From positions 1 through 9,686 of the forward strand of contig JAJPYH010000285.1 of assembly GCA_021205045.1 (NCBI GenBank): DNA of 9,686 nt. Reading direction: 5' to 3'. A program made the position numbers and the translations under genes. The notes beneath the pieces are model-generated. The model saw nothing but the letters and a program-made list of their open reading frames with translations, was not told the DNA's origin and ran no database searches. The stretch is from Lachnospiraceae bacterium. GTDB lineage: Bacteria > Bacillota > Clostridia > Lachnospirales > Lachnospiraceae. Shown piece after piece: positions 1 to 6,544 of the stretch; positions within the stretch are counted from its first letter, which is position 1; the number at the start of each line of letters is the position of its first letter.

Positions 1-84
1 CAGTCGGGGCTAATGTTAAAGATTTTTCGGGACATTTTCAAAAATGCTTGACACGGAATTTTGACTCCATCGTCCTTTTATTTT

Positions 85-3000
85 TTACTTAAAATAATTT
101 ACGCCGGATTCGAAAATCTTCAGATCCTGTTCGCCGTAAATATTGATGGCTACGCTCTCGCCCCTGCGTTCCACATGGGCCATCTTGCCAAGAACTCTGC
201 CGTCCGGGGAGGTAATGCCTTCGATGGAGGCGTAGGAGCCGTTGACATTCCACTCCTCGTCCATGGACACATTGCCCTGGGGATCGGAGTACTGGGTTGC
301 CACCTGGCCGTTGGCAAAGAGTTTTGCCAGCCACTGGTCATTTGCCACGAAGCGGCCTTCGCCGTGGGAGGCGGGGCTGCAGTACACGCCGCCGAGAGCC
401 GCCTGCGCAAGCCAGGGAGATTTGTTGGATACCACCCTGGTGTAGACCATTTTGGATATATGGCGGTTGATGGTATTGTAGGTCAGAGTGGGAGCGTTCT
501 CATCCTGCCCCAGAATCTGTCCTCCCGGCACCAGTCCCAGCTTGATCAGGGCCTGGAAGCCGTTGCAGACACCCAGAGCCAGGCCGTCCCGCTCATTTAA
601 GAGCTTCATGACCGCCTCCTTGATCTTTTCATTCTGGAAGGCAGTGGCAAAAAACTTGGCGCTGCCATCGGGCTCGTCACCGGCGGAAAAGCCGCCCGGG
701 AACATGATAATCTGGGCTTTACTGATGCCCTGCTCAAAGACCTCCACACTTTCCCGGATATCCGCCGCAGAGCGGTTTCTGAACACCTTCGTGATCACCT
801 TCGCACCAGCCTGTTCAAAGGCTCTGGCGCTGTCGTACTCACAGTTGGTGCCCGGAAATACAGGAATAAACACGGTGGGCTGAGCGATTTTATGTCTGCA
901 TACATACACACTGTCCGCATTGTACAGCGGAGATTCCACCCTCCCGGTATTCTTCGAGGCTTTGGTGGGGAAGACCTTCTCCAGAGGTTTTTCCCAGCAG
1001 GACAGGGCTTCCTCCAGAGGAATGCTGATCTCTCCCGCCTGGAATACCGGCTCCGCCGTCACTTCTGCCACCACGCAGGCGTCCACATCCTGGGCTGTCA
1101 GCTCTTCCGCGGTCTCAGGAGAGCATTCCACCACAATATCGCCAAGAGCGTTTGCAAATAATTCCTCCGAAGCGACCTCATCCCCGATCTTCACGCCCAG
1201 GCCATTGCCGAAGGCCATCTTGGAGAGAGCCGCGGCCAGGCCTTTGGAATCCAGCACATAAGCGGACACAATGTCTCCGTCCTCCATGGCGTTTAAAATC
1301 ACGTCATAATTGCGCATGGCGTCGGAATACACCGGCAGGTCATACTCATCCTTTTCTATATGGAAGCAAACCAGCACGTTGCCGGCCTTTTTCAGTTCCG
1401 GGGACACGATATTGCCGGCCTTCGCCGTGGTCACCGCAAAGGATACCAGGGTGGGAGGCACGTCGATGTCGCCAAAGCTGCCGGACATGGAATCCTTGCC
1501 GCCGATGGAGGGCAGGCCGAAGCCCAGCTGGGCGTCAAAGGCGCCGAGCAAAGCCAGGAAGGGCTGGCTCCAGCGCTCCGGCTTTTCATTCATCCTGCGG
1601 AAATATTCCTGGAAGGTAAAGCGCACATTGCGGTAGTCGCCGCCGTTTGCCACAATCCTGCTCAGGGATTCCAGCACGGCGTAAACCGCGCCGTGATAGG
1701 GGCTCCAGCTGGAAAGGTAAGGGTCGAAGCCGCAGCTCATCATGGTCACCAGGTCGGTTTTGCCCTCCTGCACGGGGAGCTTTGCCACCATCACCTGAGT
1801 CTCGGTCAGCTGCCTCTGCCCGCCGTAGGGCATATAGACGCTGCCCGCGCCGATGGAGGCGTCAAACATCTCCACCAGCCCCTTCTGGGAGCACACATTC
1901 AAGTCGGACAGGGTATCCAGCCAGGCGGCCTGCAGATCCTTCCGCTCCAGATCCTCCTTCACCTGGGGGATAGCATACTGGTGCAGCACATTCGCCTTCT
2001 CATCGGGCATCTGGGCGGTCACGGCAGTTTCCTGATGTGCACCATTGGTATCCAGGAAGGCTCTGGACAGATTGACGATCTCGTCTCCCCGCCAGCTGAG
2101 CTTAAGCCTGGGCTCTTTGGTGACCACAGCCACCTCCACGGCCTCCAGATTCTCCTCGTCCGCGTATTTCATAAATTCGGCCACATCCGCCGGGTCCACC
2201 ACCACAGCCATGCGCTCCTGGGACTCGGAAATGGCAAGCTCCGTACCGTCCAGACCGGCATACTTTTTGGGCACCTTATCCAGGTCTATCTCCAGCCCGT
2301 CCGCCAGCTCTCCGATGGCCACGGACACGCCGCCGGCTCCGAAATCATTGCACTTTTTGATCAGTCTGCTGACCTCGGGCCTGCGGAACATTCTCTGGAG
2401 CTTGCGCTCAGTGGGAGCGTTGCCCTTCTGCACTTCTGCGCCGCAGACCTCAATGGAAGAAACCGTGTGAGCCTTGGAGGAGCCGGTGGCTCCGCCGATG
2501 CCGTCACGGCCGGTTCTGCCGCCCAGCAAAATAATCACATCCCCCGGGTCAGAGGTCAGGCGCTTCACGTTTTCTCTCTTTGCCGCGCCCATGACTGCGC
2601 CGATCTCCATGCGCTTGGCCACATAATCGGGGTGATAAATCTCCTTCACATAGCCGGTGGCCAGACCAATCTGATTGCCGTAGGAGGAATATCCTCCGGC
2701 CGCGCCCCGGACTAATTTTCTCTGGGAAAGCTTGCCCTTTAAGGTCTCGGAAACGGGCACCGTGGGATCCGCCGCGCCGGTGACACGCATGGCCTGGTAC
2801 ACATAGCCTCTGCCGCTTAAGGGATCGCGGATGGCGCCGCCAAGGCAGGTGGCCGCGCCGCCGAAGGGCTCGATCTCCGTGGGATGGTTGTGGGTCTCAT
2901 TCTTGAAAAAGACCAGCCACTCCTCGGTCTCCACATGGCCGTCCTCATATTCCATCTCCACAGGCACCACCACGGAGCAGGCGTTGATCTCGTCGCTCTC

Positions 3001-3888
3001 CTCCATGTCGTTTAACTTGCCGTCTTTTTTCAGTTTTTTCATGCCGATGGTGGCAAGATCCATCAGGCAGATAAATTTGTCCGGACGATCCTTATATAAC
3101 TCCTCCCGGGTATCCAGATAGCTCTCAAAGGTGGTCTGGATGGGGGTGGAGTAGTAGCCGTCCTCAATGGTAATCTCTTTTAATTCGGTAGAAAAAGTGG
3201 TATGCCGGCAGTGATCGGACCAATAGGTGTCCAGCACCCGGATCTCGGTCATGGACGGATCCCTCTTTTCCTCCTTCTGAAAATAATGCTGAATATGTAA
3301 AAAATCACGGAAGGTCATGGCCAGGCCAAGAGAATCATACAGTCCGCGAAGCTCCCCTTCCTCCATGAAGCGGAAACCGTCCAGTATTCTGACCTTTTCA
3401 GGCTCCTCATATCTGGTAATCAGGGTATCCGGCTTCTGCAGACCGGTCAGTCCGGAATCCACCGGGTTGATGCAGTAATGCTCAATCTTTTGCAGCTCCT
3501 CGTCAGTCACCCCGCCGGAAATCACGTAGGTCACCGCGGTTTTGATGACAGGTTCCTCGTCTTCTTTGAGAAAGCGGATGCACTGCTCGGCGCTGTCTGC
3601 CCGCTGGTCAAACTGCCCCGGCAGATACTCCACGCCGAAAATCCGGTCGCCCTCCTCGTAAGGGAACTCCTCCGGATAGCACAAATCCACCGGCGGCTCC
3701 GCGAACACTGTGCGGCAGGCCCTCTCAAAGGTTTCCTCCGTCAGATTCTCCACATCATAGCGGATCAGCACCCTGACTCCGGTGATGGAGGTGATGCCAA
3801 GATAGTCAACCAGGTCTGCCAGAAGCTCCTTCGCCTTTACCGCGTAGGGGGGCTTCTTTTCCACGTAGATCCGTTTTACATTACCCAT
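85..3888 (-). CDS. purL: Phosphoribosylformylglycinamidine synthase (FGAM synthase), single-chain form
   Basis: This cytosolic enzyme catalyses the fourth step of de novo purine synthesis, the ATP- and glutamine-dependent conversion of FGAR to FGAM. The 1267-residue length fits the large single-chain form, which combines the PurS-, PurL- and PurQ-like parts. Visible landmarks, in order, are a PurS-like N-terminus (about 1-85), the DTYWSDHCRHTTF motif (220-232), the FKNETHNHPTEIEPFGGAA segment (328-346), a glycine-rich GGRTGRDGIGGATGSS stretch (456-471), the second AIRS-like half with GLPSIGGKDSMSG (791-803), and a class I glutamine amidotransferase domain from about 1005. In that last domain Cys1108 (GVCNGFQ) is the expected nucleophile, and His1175 and Glu1177 (SHGEGRF) complete the triad. 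The ATG start is preceded by GAAAGGA at good spacing. The gene lies about 100 bp downstream of the tetR-like gene on the same strand, and no convincing promoter of its own is visible. It appears intact, so the family assignment is secure. Confidence 0.98.
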   Translation of the reverse strand: MGNVKRIYVEKKPPYAVKAKELLADLVDYLGITSITGVRVLIRYDVENLTEETFERACRTVFAEPPVDLCYPEEFPYEEGDRIFGVEYLPGQFDQRADSAEQCIRFLKEDEEPVIKTAVTYVISGGVTDEELQKIEHYCINPVDSGLTGLQKPDTLITRYEEPEKVRILDGFRFMEEGELRGLYDSLGLAMTFRDFLHIQHYFQKEEKRDPSMTEIRVLDTYWSDHCRHTTFSTELKEITIEDGYYSTPIQTTFESYLDTREELYKDRPDKFICLMDLATIGMKKLKKDGKLNDMEESDEINACSVVVPVEMEYEDGHVETEEWLVFFKNETHNHPTEIEPFGGAATCLGGAIRDPLSGRGYVYQAMRVTGAADPTVPVSETLKGKLSQRKLVRGAAGGYSSYGNQIGLATGYVKEIYHPDYVAKRMEIGAVMGAAKRENVKRLTSDPGDVIILLGGRTGRDGIGGATGSSKAHTVSSIEVCGAEVQKGNAPTERKLQRMFRRPEVSRLIKKCNDFGAGGVSVAIGELADGLEIDLDKVPKKYAGLDGTELAISESQERMAVVVDPADVAEFMKYADEENLEAVEVAVVTKEPRLKLSWRGDEIVNLSRAFLDTNGAHQETAVTAQMPDEKANVLHQYAIPQVKEDLERKDLQAAWLDTLSDLNVCSQKGLVEMFDASIGAGSVYMPYGGQRQLTETQVMVAKLPVQEGKTDLVTMMSCGFDPYLSSWSPYHGAVYAVLESLSRIVANGGDYRNVRFTFQEYFRRMNEKPERWSQPFLALLGAFDAQLGFGLPSIGGKDSMSGSFGDIDVPPTLVSFAVTTAKAGNIVSPELKKAGNVLVCFHIEKDEYDLPVYSDAMRNYDVILNAMEDGDIVSAYVLDSKGLAAALSKMAFGNGLGVKIGDEVASEELFANALGDIVVECSPETAEELTAQDVDACVVAEVTAEPVFQAGEISIPLEEALSCWEKPLEKVFPTKASKNTGRVESPLYNADSVYVCRHKIAQPTVFIPVFPGTNCEYDSARAFEQAGAKVITKVFRNRSAADIRESVEVFEQGISKAQIIMFPGGFSAGDEPDGSAKFFATAFQNEKIKEAVMKLLNERDGLALGVCNGFQALIKLGLVPGGQILGQDENAPTLTYNTINRHISKMVYTRVVSNKSPWLAQAALGGVYCSPASHGEGRFVANDQWLAKLFANGQVATQYSDPQGNVSMDEEWNVNGSYASIEGITSPDGRVLGKMAHVERRGESVAINIYGEQDLKIFESGVNYFK

Positions 3889-3990
3889 GGTAAGTCCTTT
3901 CTTTTCAGTTATTCTTTTTCAGTATTCTGATATCTTATCATCCGGGGCACTTCCGGGTCGGAACCGCCTGCTGCCTTTGTTCAGCGCCTT

Positions 3991-4590
3991 TTACTCCGGT
4001 TCCTCCTCCAAAATCAGTCCCAGGTTTGCCCAGATTAATGTGAACTGCTCCTCGATCTCCTCCGCCGAAGGCTTCATGGACAGCATACTGACCTTCATGC
4101 CCTCGATGGTGTACATGATCTGTCTGGCTGCGCCCGCCGGATTGTCGCAGTAGATCTCTCCCCGCCTGGCGCACTGGCTCAACAGCTGCTCCAGCGCCCG
4201 GACCGCCGCCCGGAACTGTTCCTTCACAAAATTATCTTTTCCCTTTAGCTGATGAGCGAAGGCGTACTCGTAGGTGGCCATGGCCAGTGTCTGATCCATG
4301 CCCATCAGCTCCGCCTTCTGGGCGTCCAGGAATACCTGCAGCACATCTAAGGGCGTGGAATTTTCATTGAGCTTATTCTCAAACACGTCCTCCCCGGCCT
4401 CCGCGTCCTGACCAAACACCTCCAGGAAAATTTCCTGTGTGCTGGAAAAATACAGATACAGGCCGCCCCGGCTGATCTCACAGGCGTCGATGATATCCTT
4501 CATGGTCACGCTCCTGTAGCCCTTCTCCACAAAGACCTGCCTGGCCTTCTCCACTATGTACTTCTTTTTCTGCTGCGATTTCTCTCCCAT
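3991..4590 (-). CDS. TetR/AcrR-family transcriptional regulator
   Basis: This is a predicted DNA-binding repressor of 199 residues, a normal length for TetR proteins. The N-terminus carries the classic TetR fold: a basic start, the first helix with ARQVFVEKGY (16-25), then the helix-turn-helix SVTMKDIIDACEISRGGLYLYF (about 27-48) ending in the typical YLYFSS. The rest is a variable helical ligand and dimer domain. The frame stays open upstream to 4737, but ATG at 4590 is chosen because GGAGGAA lies just ahead of it and homology begins there. The upstream segment is repeat-rich leader. A strong promoter lies at 4865-4893, giving a leader of about 265 nt, and a near-palindrome at that promoter could be its operator. 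The ligand and target genes cannot be read from sequence. Neighbouring candidates are the activase gene upstream and purL downstream, but regulation of purL by this protein would be unusual. Confidence 0.93.
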   Translation of the reverse strand: MGEKSQQKKKYIVEKARQVFVEKGYRSVTMKDIIDACEISRGGLYLYFSSTQEIFLEVFGQDAEAGEDVFENKLNENSTPLDVLQVFLDAQKAELMGMDQTLAMATYEYAFAHQLKGKDNFVKEQFRAAVRALEQLLSQCARRGEIYCDNPAGAARQIMYTIEGMKVSMLSMKPSAEEIEEQFTLIWANLGLILEEEPE

Positions 4591-4635
4591 CAGCGTTCCT
4601 CCGCCCTGTATACATTTGGTCTTCTGCTCTCCCGG

Positions 4636-4655
4636 GCGCCGTACCCCTGCGGCGC
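4636..4655. other. GC-rich hairpin upstream of the tetR ribosome binding site
   Basis: GCGCCG at 4636-4641 pairs perfectly with CGGCGC at 4650-4655 around an 8-nt loop. An imperfect CCCG/CGGG pair lies outside it. No T-tract follows on either strand, so it does not look like an intrinsic terminator. It sits roughly 45 nt upstream of the tetR start in the leader transcript and could be part of the leader fold. Confidence 0.45.
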
Positions 4656-4661
4656 TTCGGG

Positions 4662-4850
4662 TGACGTGGGTGTCTTGTATTCTGGATATTACTGACACGC
4701 GTCTCTTATTTGCGCAATTCGACGCGCAGCCCTGCAAGCCGCGGGCTCACAGGGTTCGCGGGCATTCGCCCCCCTGTCAGTAACTGAGAAGGCACCCCCC
4801 TTACATGCACGCATGACGAGGGTGTCTTCTCAGTTGCTGACACGCGTCTC
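4662..4850. repeat. Composite direct/inverted repeat in the tetR leader
   Basis: Two direct copies of a module occur at 4662-4705 and 4814-4850. Each starts with TGACG(T/A)GGGTGTCTT and ends with the identical CTGACACGCGTCTC. The internal spacer is 15 nt in the first copy and 8 nt in the second. An inverted copy lies between them at 4776-4797 and pairs with 4820-4841 at 20 of 22 positions, with a 22-nt loop. Smaller hairpins fill the interval: CCCTG/CAGGG enclosing AGCC/GGCT at 4730-4754, GGGC/GCCC at 4760-4771, and TGCGC/GCGCA at 4711-4728. Part or all of this may be a short intergenic repeat element of the REP or MITE kind, or a structured leader RNA. The repeats are directly visible, but their nature is inference. 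Confidence 0.75.
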
Positions 4851-4851
4851 A
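4838..4851. promoter_or_regulatory. Candidate operator, ACGCGT-centred near-palindrome
   Basis: The 14-mer TGACACGCGTCTCA is its own reverse complement at 12 of 14 positions and is centred on the perfect palindrome ACGCGT. It sits just downstream of the predicted tetR start site. A second copy with one further change lies at 4693-4706. TetR proteins usually bind such dyads and often repress their own gene, so this is a plausible operator. That role is inferred only from position and symmetry. Confidence 0.4.
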
Positions 4852-4864
4852 TTGCTTACCGAAC

Positions 4865-4893
4865 ATTATACAAAATAGCCCTTCATATTTCAA
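4865..4893 (-). promoter_or_regulatory. Sigma-A-like promoter of the tetR-like gene
   Basis: On the minus strand TTGAAA (4888-4893) is followed, after exactly 17 nt, by a perfect TATAAT (4865-4870). Transcription would start near 4858 and run about 265 nt before the tetR start codon. The promoter lies between the stop of the activase gene (4911) and the leader repeat. The second copy of the near-palindrome TGAGACGCGTGTCA (4838-4851) lies right at the expected initial transcribed region, a common place for an autorepressor to bind. Confidence 0.8.
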
Positions 4894-4910
4894 GACGGGA
4901 AATTACATTT

Positions 4911-6272
4911 TTACGCCTGTTCCGCCACCATATCCATGGCAAAAAGCGCCGCCCCCAGGGCGCCGCACAGCTGGGCGCTTTCGCTGATCACCAGGTTCGT
5001 GCCCAGCTTCTCCTCCAGGGTCTTCACCAGGCCCAGGTTTCTGGACACGCCGCCGGTCATCATATACTTTTCCTGGCCGTCCACCCGCTTTAAGAGGGAG
5101 GCGGTCTTCACAGCCACCGCCTTATTCAGGCCGTGGACAATGTCGTCAGGCGCCTTGTTGAGGGCAATCAGGGAGACCACCTCGGACTCGGCAAAGACCG
5201 TACACATGCTGGAGATGGTGATATCCTCCTTGTGATGAAGGCCCATCTGACTCATCTCATCCAGGCTCATCTCCAGAGTGCGGGCCATCATCTCCAGGAA
5301 GCGGCCCGTACCGGCGGCGCACTTGTCATTCATGACAAAATTCACCACATTTCCCTCCTCATCCAGACGGATGACCTTGCTGTCCTGCCCGCCGATGTCA
5401 ATCACGGTGCGAACCTCCGGATCCAGGAAATGAGCGCCCCGGGCATGGCAGGTGATCTCCGTAATGCTCTTATCCCCGAACTGAATCGCTGTCCTGCCGT
5501 AGCCGGTAGTGACCACCGCGTCAATATCCTCACGGGTCAGGCCAGCGCTTTTTAAGGCCTCATCCAGGGCCCGCTCCGCTCCCAGCGCCGCTCCTGCCCC
5601 GGTGGGCAGGATGATCCCGGCAATCATCTCCTTCTCCCGGTTTAAGATCACCACATCGGTGCTGGTGGAGCCGCTGTCCACCCCCGCAAAATATCCTTTA
5701 TTCATCTTCTTCTCCTTATGCTCCGGATCCCCCTCCGACAGGCTTTCCGCGAAGGCCTCCAGCCGGGTCAGCAGCTGGCCGCTGCTCTGCAGGGTATAGT
5801 CCGATTCTATTTTCAGCAGAGGAACCGCCGCCTTCTGTTTGATTTCCGAATACTCAAAGCTGTAAAAATCACAGAATTTGACCGTATGATAAATGATGCC
5901 CTTCAGCGCCGGATCATTGTACAGCTGTTTTCTGCCGGTGTTGTCCACCATCCGCATGCAGGGAAACTGCCCCAGCAGTGCGGCAGCATACCAGTCCATC
6001 AGGCCGTCAAAGTCAAGTCCCTGAGGGGGTGCCGCCTCCCCGGCTGTCCTGTTTCCGACGCAGCTGTCATTTTTGACCGGACAGGGCATGGAACGGCTCA
6101 CCATCTGATACAGCTCCTCTCCCATCCGCGCCCCCAGGATGCTGATATGAGGAATGTTTTCCCGGGTTTTGCGTCCAAAAGCGCTGCGGAATTTCCGCTC
6201 ATCAAAGCTGCTGCCCCGGTACGCCCCATAGGCATCGATCAGGCCTTTGAGTTCCGACACCGCTCTCATCAT
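4911..6272 (-). CDS. 2-hydroxyacyl-CoA dehydratase activator ATPase fused to a truncated dehydratase-like subunit
   Basis: Residues 190-453 form an activator ATPase of the BadF/BadG/BcrA/BcrD (HgdC) family. These proteins use ATP to push one low-potential electron into a partner iron-sulfur dehydratase or double-cubane reductase. Visible motifs are the phosphate loop GVDSGSTSTDVV (197-208), DIGGQDSKV (292-300), the adenosine motif TGGVSRNLG (406-414), and Cys318 (NDKCAAGTGRF) and Cys357 (SSMCTVFAES). The two cysteines lie 39 apart, as in HgdC, where each dimer shares one [4Fe-4S] cluster. Residues about 4-180 match the C-terminal half of the HgdB-like dehydratase family, with NDSCVGNRT (69-76), KFCDFYSFEY (132-141) and the GQLLTRLEAF end (165-174). 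The N-terminal half, with the remaining cluster ligand, is absent, and no good ribosome binding site precedes position 6272. The dehydratase part is therefore a decapitated remnant. The ATPase may still be made from an internal start at 5705 as a 264-residue protein. Confidence 0.88.
   Translation of the reverse strand: MMRAVSELKGLIDAYGAYRGSSFDERKFRSAFGRKTRENIPHISILGARMGEELYQMVSRSMPCPVKNDSCVGNRTAGEAAPPQGLDFDGLMDWYAAALLGQFPCMRMVDNTGRKQLYNDPALKGIIYHTVKFCDFYSFEYSEIKQKAAVPLLKIESDYTLQSSGQLLTRLEAFAESLSEGDPEHKEKKMNKGYFAGVDSGSTSTDVVILNREKEMIAGIILPTGAGAALGAERALDEALKSAGLTREDIDAVVTTGYGRTAIQFGDKSITEITCHARGAHFLDPEVRTVIDIGGQDSKVIRLDEEGNVVNFVMNDKCAAGTGRFLEMMARTLEMSLDEMSQMGLHHKEDITISSMCTVFAESEVVSLIALNKAPDDIVHGLNKAVAVKTASLLKRVDGQEKYMMTGGVSRNLGLVKTLEEKLGTNLVISESAQLCGALGAALFAMDMVAEQA
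5703..5720 (-). promoter_or_regulatory. Internal ribosome binding site and start for the activator ATPase
   Basis: On the minus strand AAGGAG lies 6 nt before an in-frame ATG at 5705, the codon for Met190 of the long reading frame. The protein from this ATG (MNKGYFAGVDSGSTS) begins just where activator homology begins and would have the usual family length of about 264 residues. The same bases encode the lysine-rich linker HKEKK. This supports separate translation of the ATPase even if the upstream dehydratase part is dead. Confidence 0.65.
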
Positions 6273-6447
6273 CCACGGCGAAAAAGCTCACTCCTGCTAT
6301 TTCAGCAAAGACGCCTATGCGAAGCTGACCGGCGACAACAAGGAGCTGATGATTATTCCCGGCGCGGTTCACACGGACCTGTACGGCAAAACGGACATCA
6401 TTCCCTTTGACAAGATGGAAGACTTCTTTAAAACTTATTTGAAATAA
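6250..6447 (+). pseudogene. C-terminal remnant of an alpha/beta hydrolase
   Basis: About 63 residues recognisable as the end of a dienelactone-hydrolase-like alpha/beta hydrolase are encoded here. The segment includes LIIHGEKAHSCYFSKDAY, then ELMIIPGAVHTDLYGKTD and a terminal FDKMEDFFKTYLK. The histidine of GAVHTDLY (codon at 6370-6372) is the expected catalytic base. The nucleophile elbow and the first 200 or more residues are missing. The only possible start in frame is a TTG at 6247 inside the opposing gene, with no ribosome binding site. Homology begins near 6259, exactly where the dehydratase-like sequence on the other strand ends. A hairpin follows the TAA stop at 6463-6490. The fragment could not fold into an active hydrolase, and the family call rests on motifs. 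Confidence 0.8.
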
Positions 6448-6462
6448 GGGCACACTACGCGA

Positions 6463-6490
6463 AAAGGTGGTTCTGATGTGAACCACCTTT
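6463..6490 (+). terminator. Hairpin after the hydrolase remnant, possible terminator
   Basis: AAAGGTGGTTC and GAACCACCTTT form a perfect 11-bp stem with a 6-nt loop, 15 nt after the hydrolase stop codon. The run after it on the plus strand is short (TTT then C residues), so termination may be weak. Position and stem strength suggest it was the terminator of the original hydrolase gene. Confidence 0.6.
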
Positions 6491-6503
6491 CCCCCTGAAT
6501 CAG

Positions 6504-6526
6504 AAAAAGCTCTGCCTTCGCAGAGC
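6504..6526 (-). terminator. Intrinsic terminator of the AAA ATPase gene
   Basis: On the minus strand GCTCTGC and GCAGAGC form a 7-bp GC-rich stem with a 4-nt loop, followed at once by five T residues (6504-6508). It lies about 18 nt beyond the stop codon of the ATPase gene, as expected for a rho-independent terminator. An outer ATCAG/CTGAT pair brackets the structure. Confidence 0.82.
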
Positions 6527-6544
6527 CATTCCTGATGTTATCAT

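Noticed and set aside
33..46. CATTTT/AAAATG inverted repeat downstream of purL
   Set aside because: It is AT-only with a 2-nt loop and no GC stem. It does not look like a terminator, and no purL terminator is visible in bases 1-84.
61..600. 179-residue plus-strand open frame over the end of purL
   Set aside because: It is antisense to the well-supported glutamine amidotransferase domain and shows no family motif.
1360..2715. 451-residue open frame on the plus strand
   Set aside because: It lies wholly antisense to purL, has His- and Gly-rich low-quality composition, and shows no recognisable domain. It is a shadow of GC-rich codons.
3889..3990. Possible promoter and CCGG repeats between tetR and purL
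   Set aside because: TATA-like stretches are present (GATAAGAT, AGAATACT), but none has a matching -35 box at proper spacing, and the CCGG pair gives only a 4-bp stem.
4591..4737. 49-residue N-terminal extension of the TetR protein
   Set aside because: It is encoded by repeat-rich leader sequence, while a strong GGAGGAA site and family homology fix the start at 4590.
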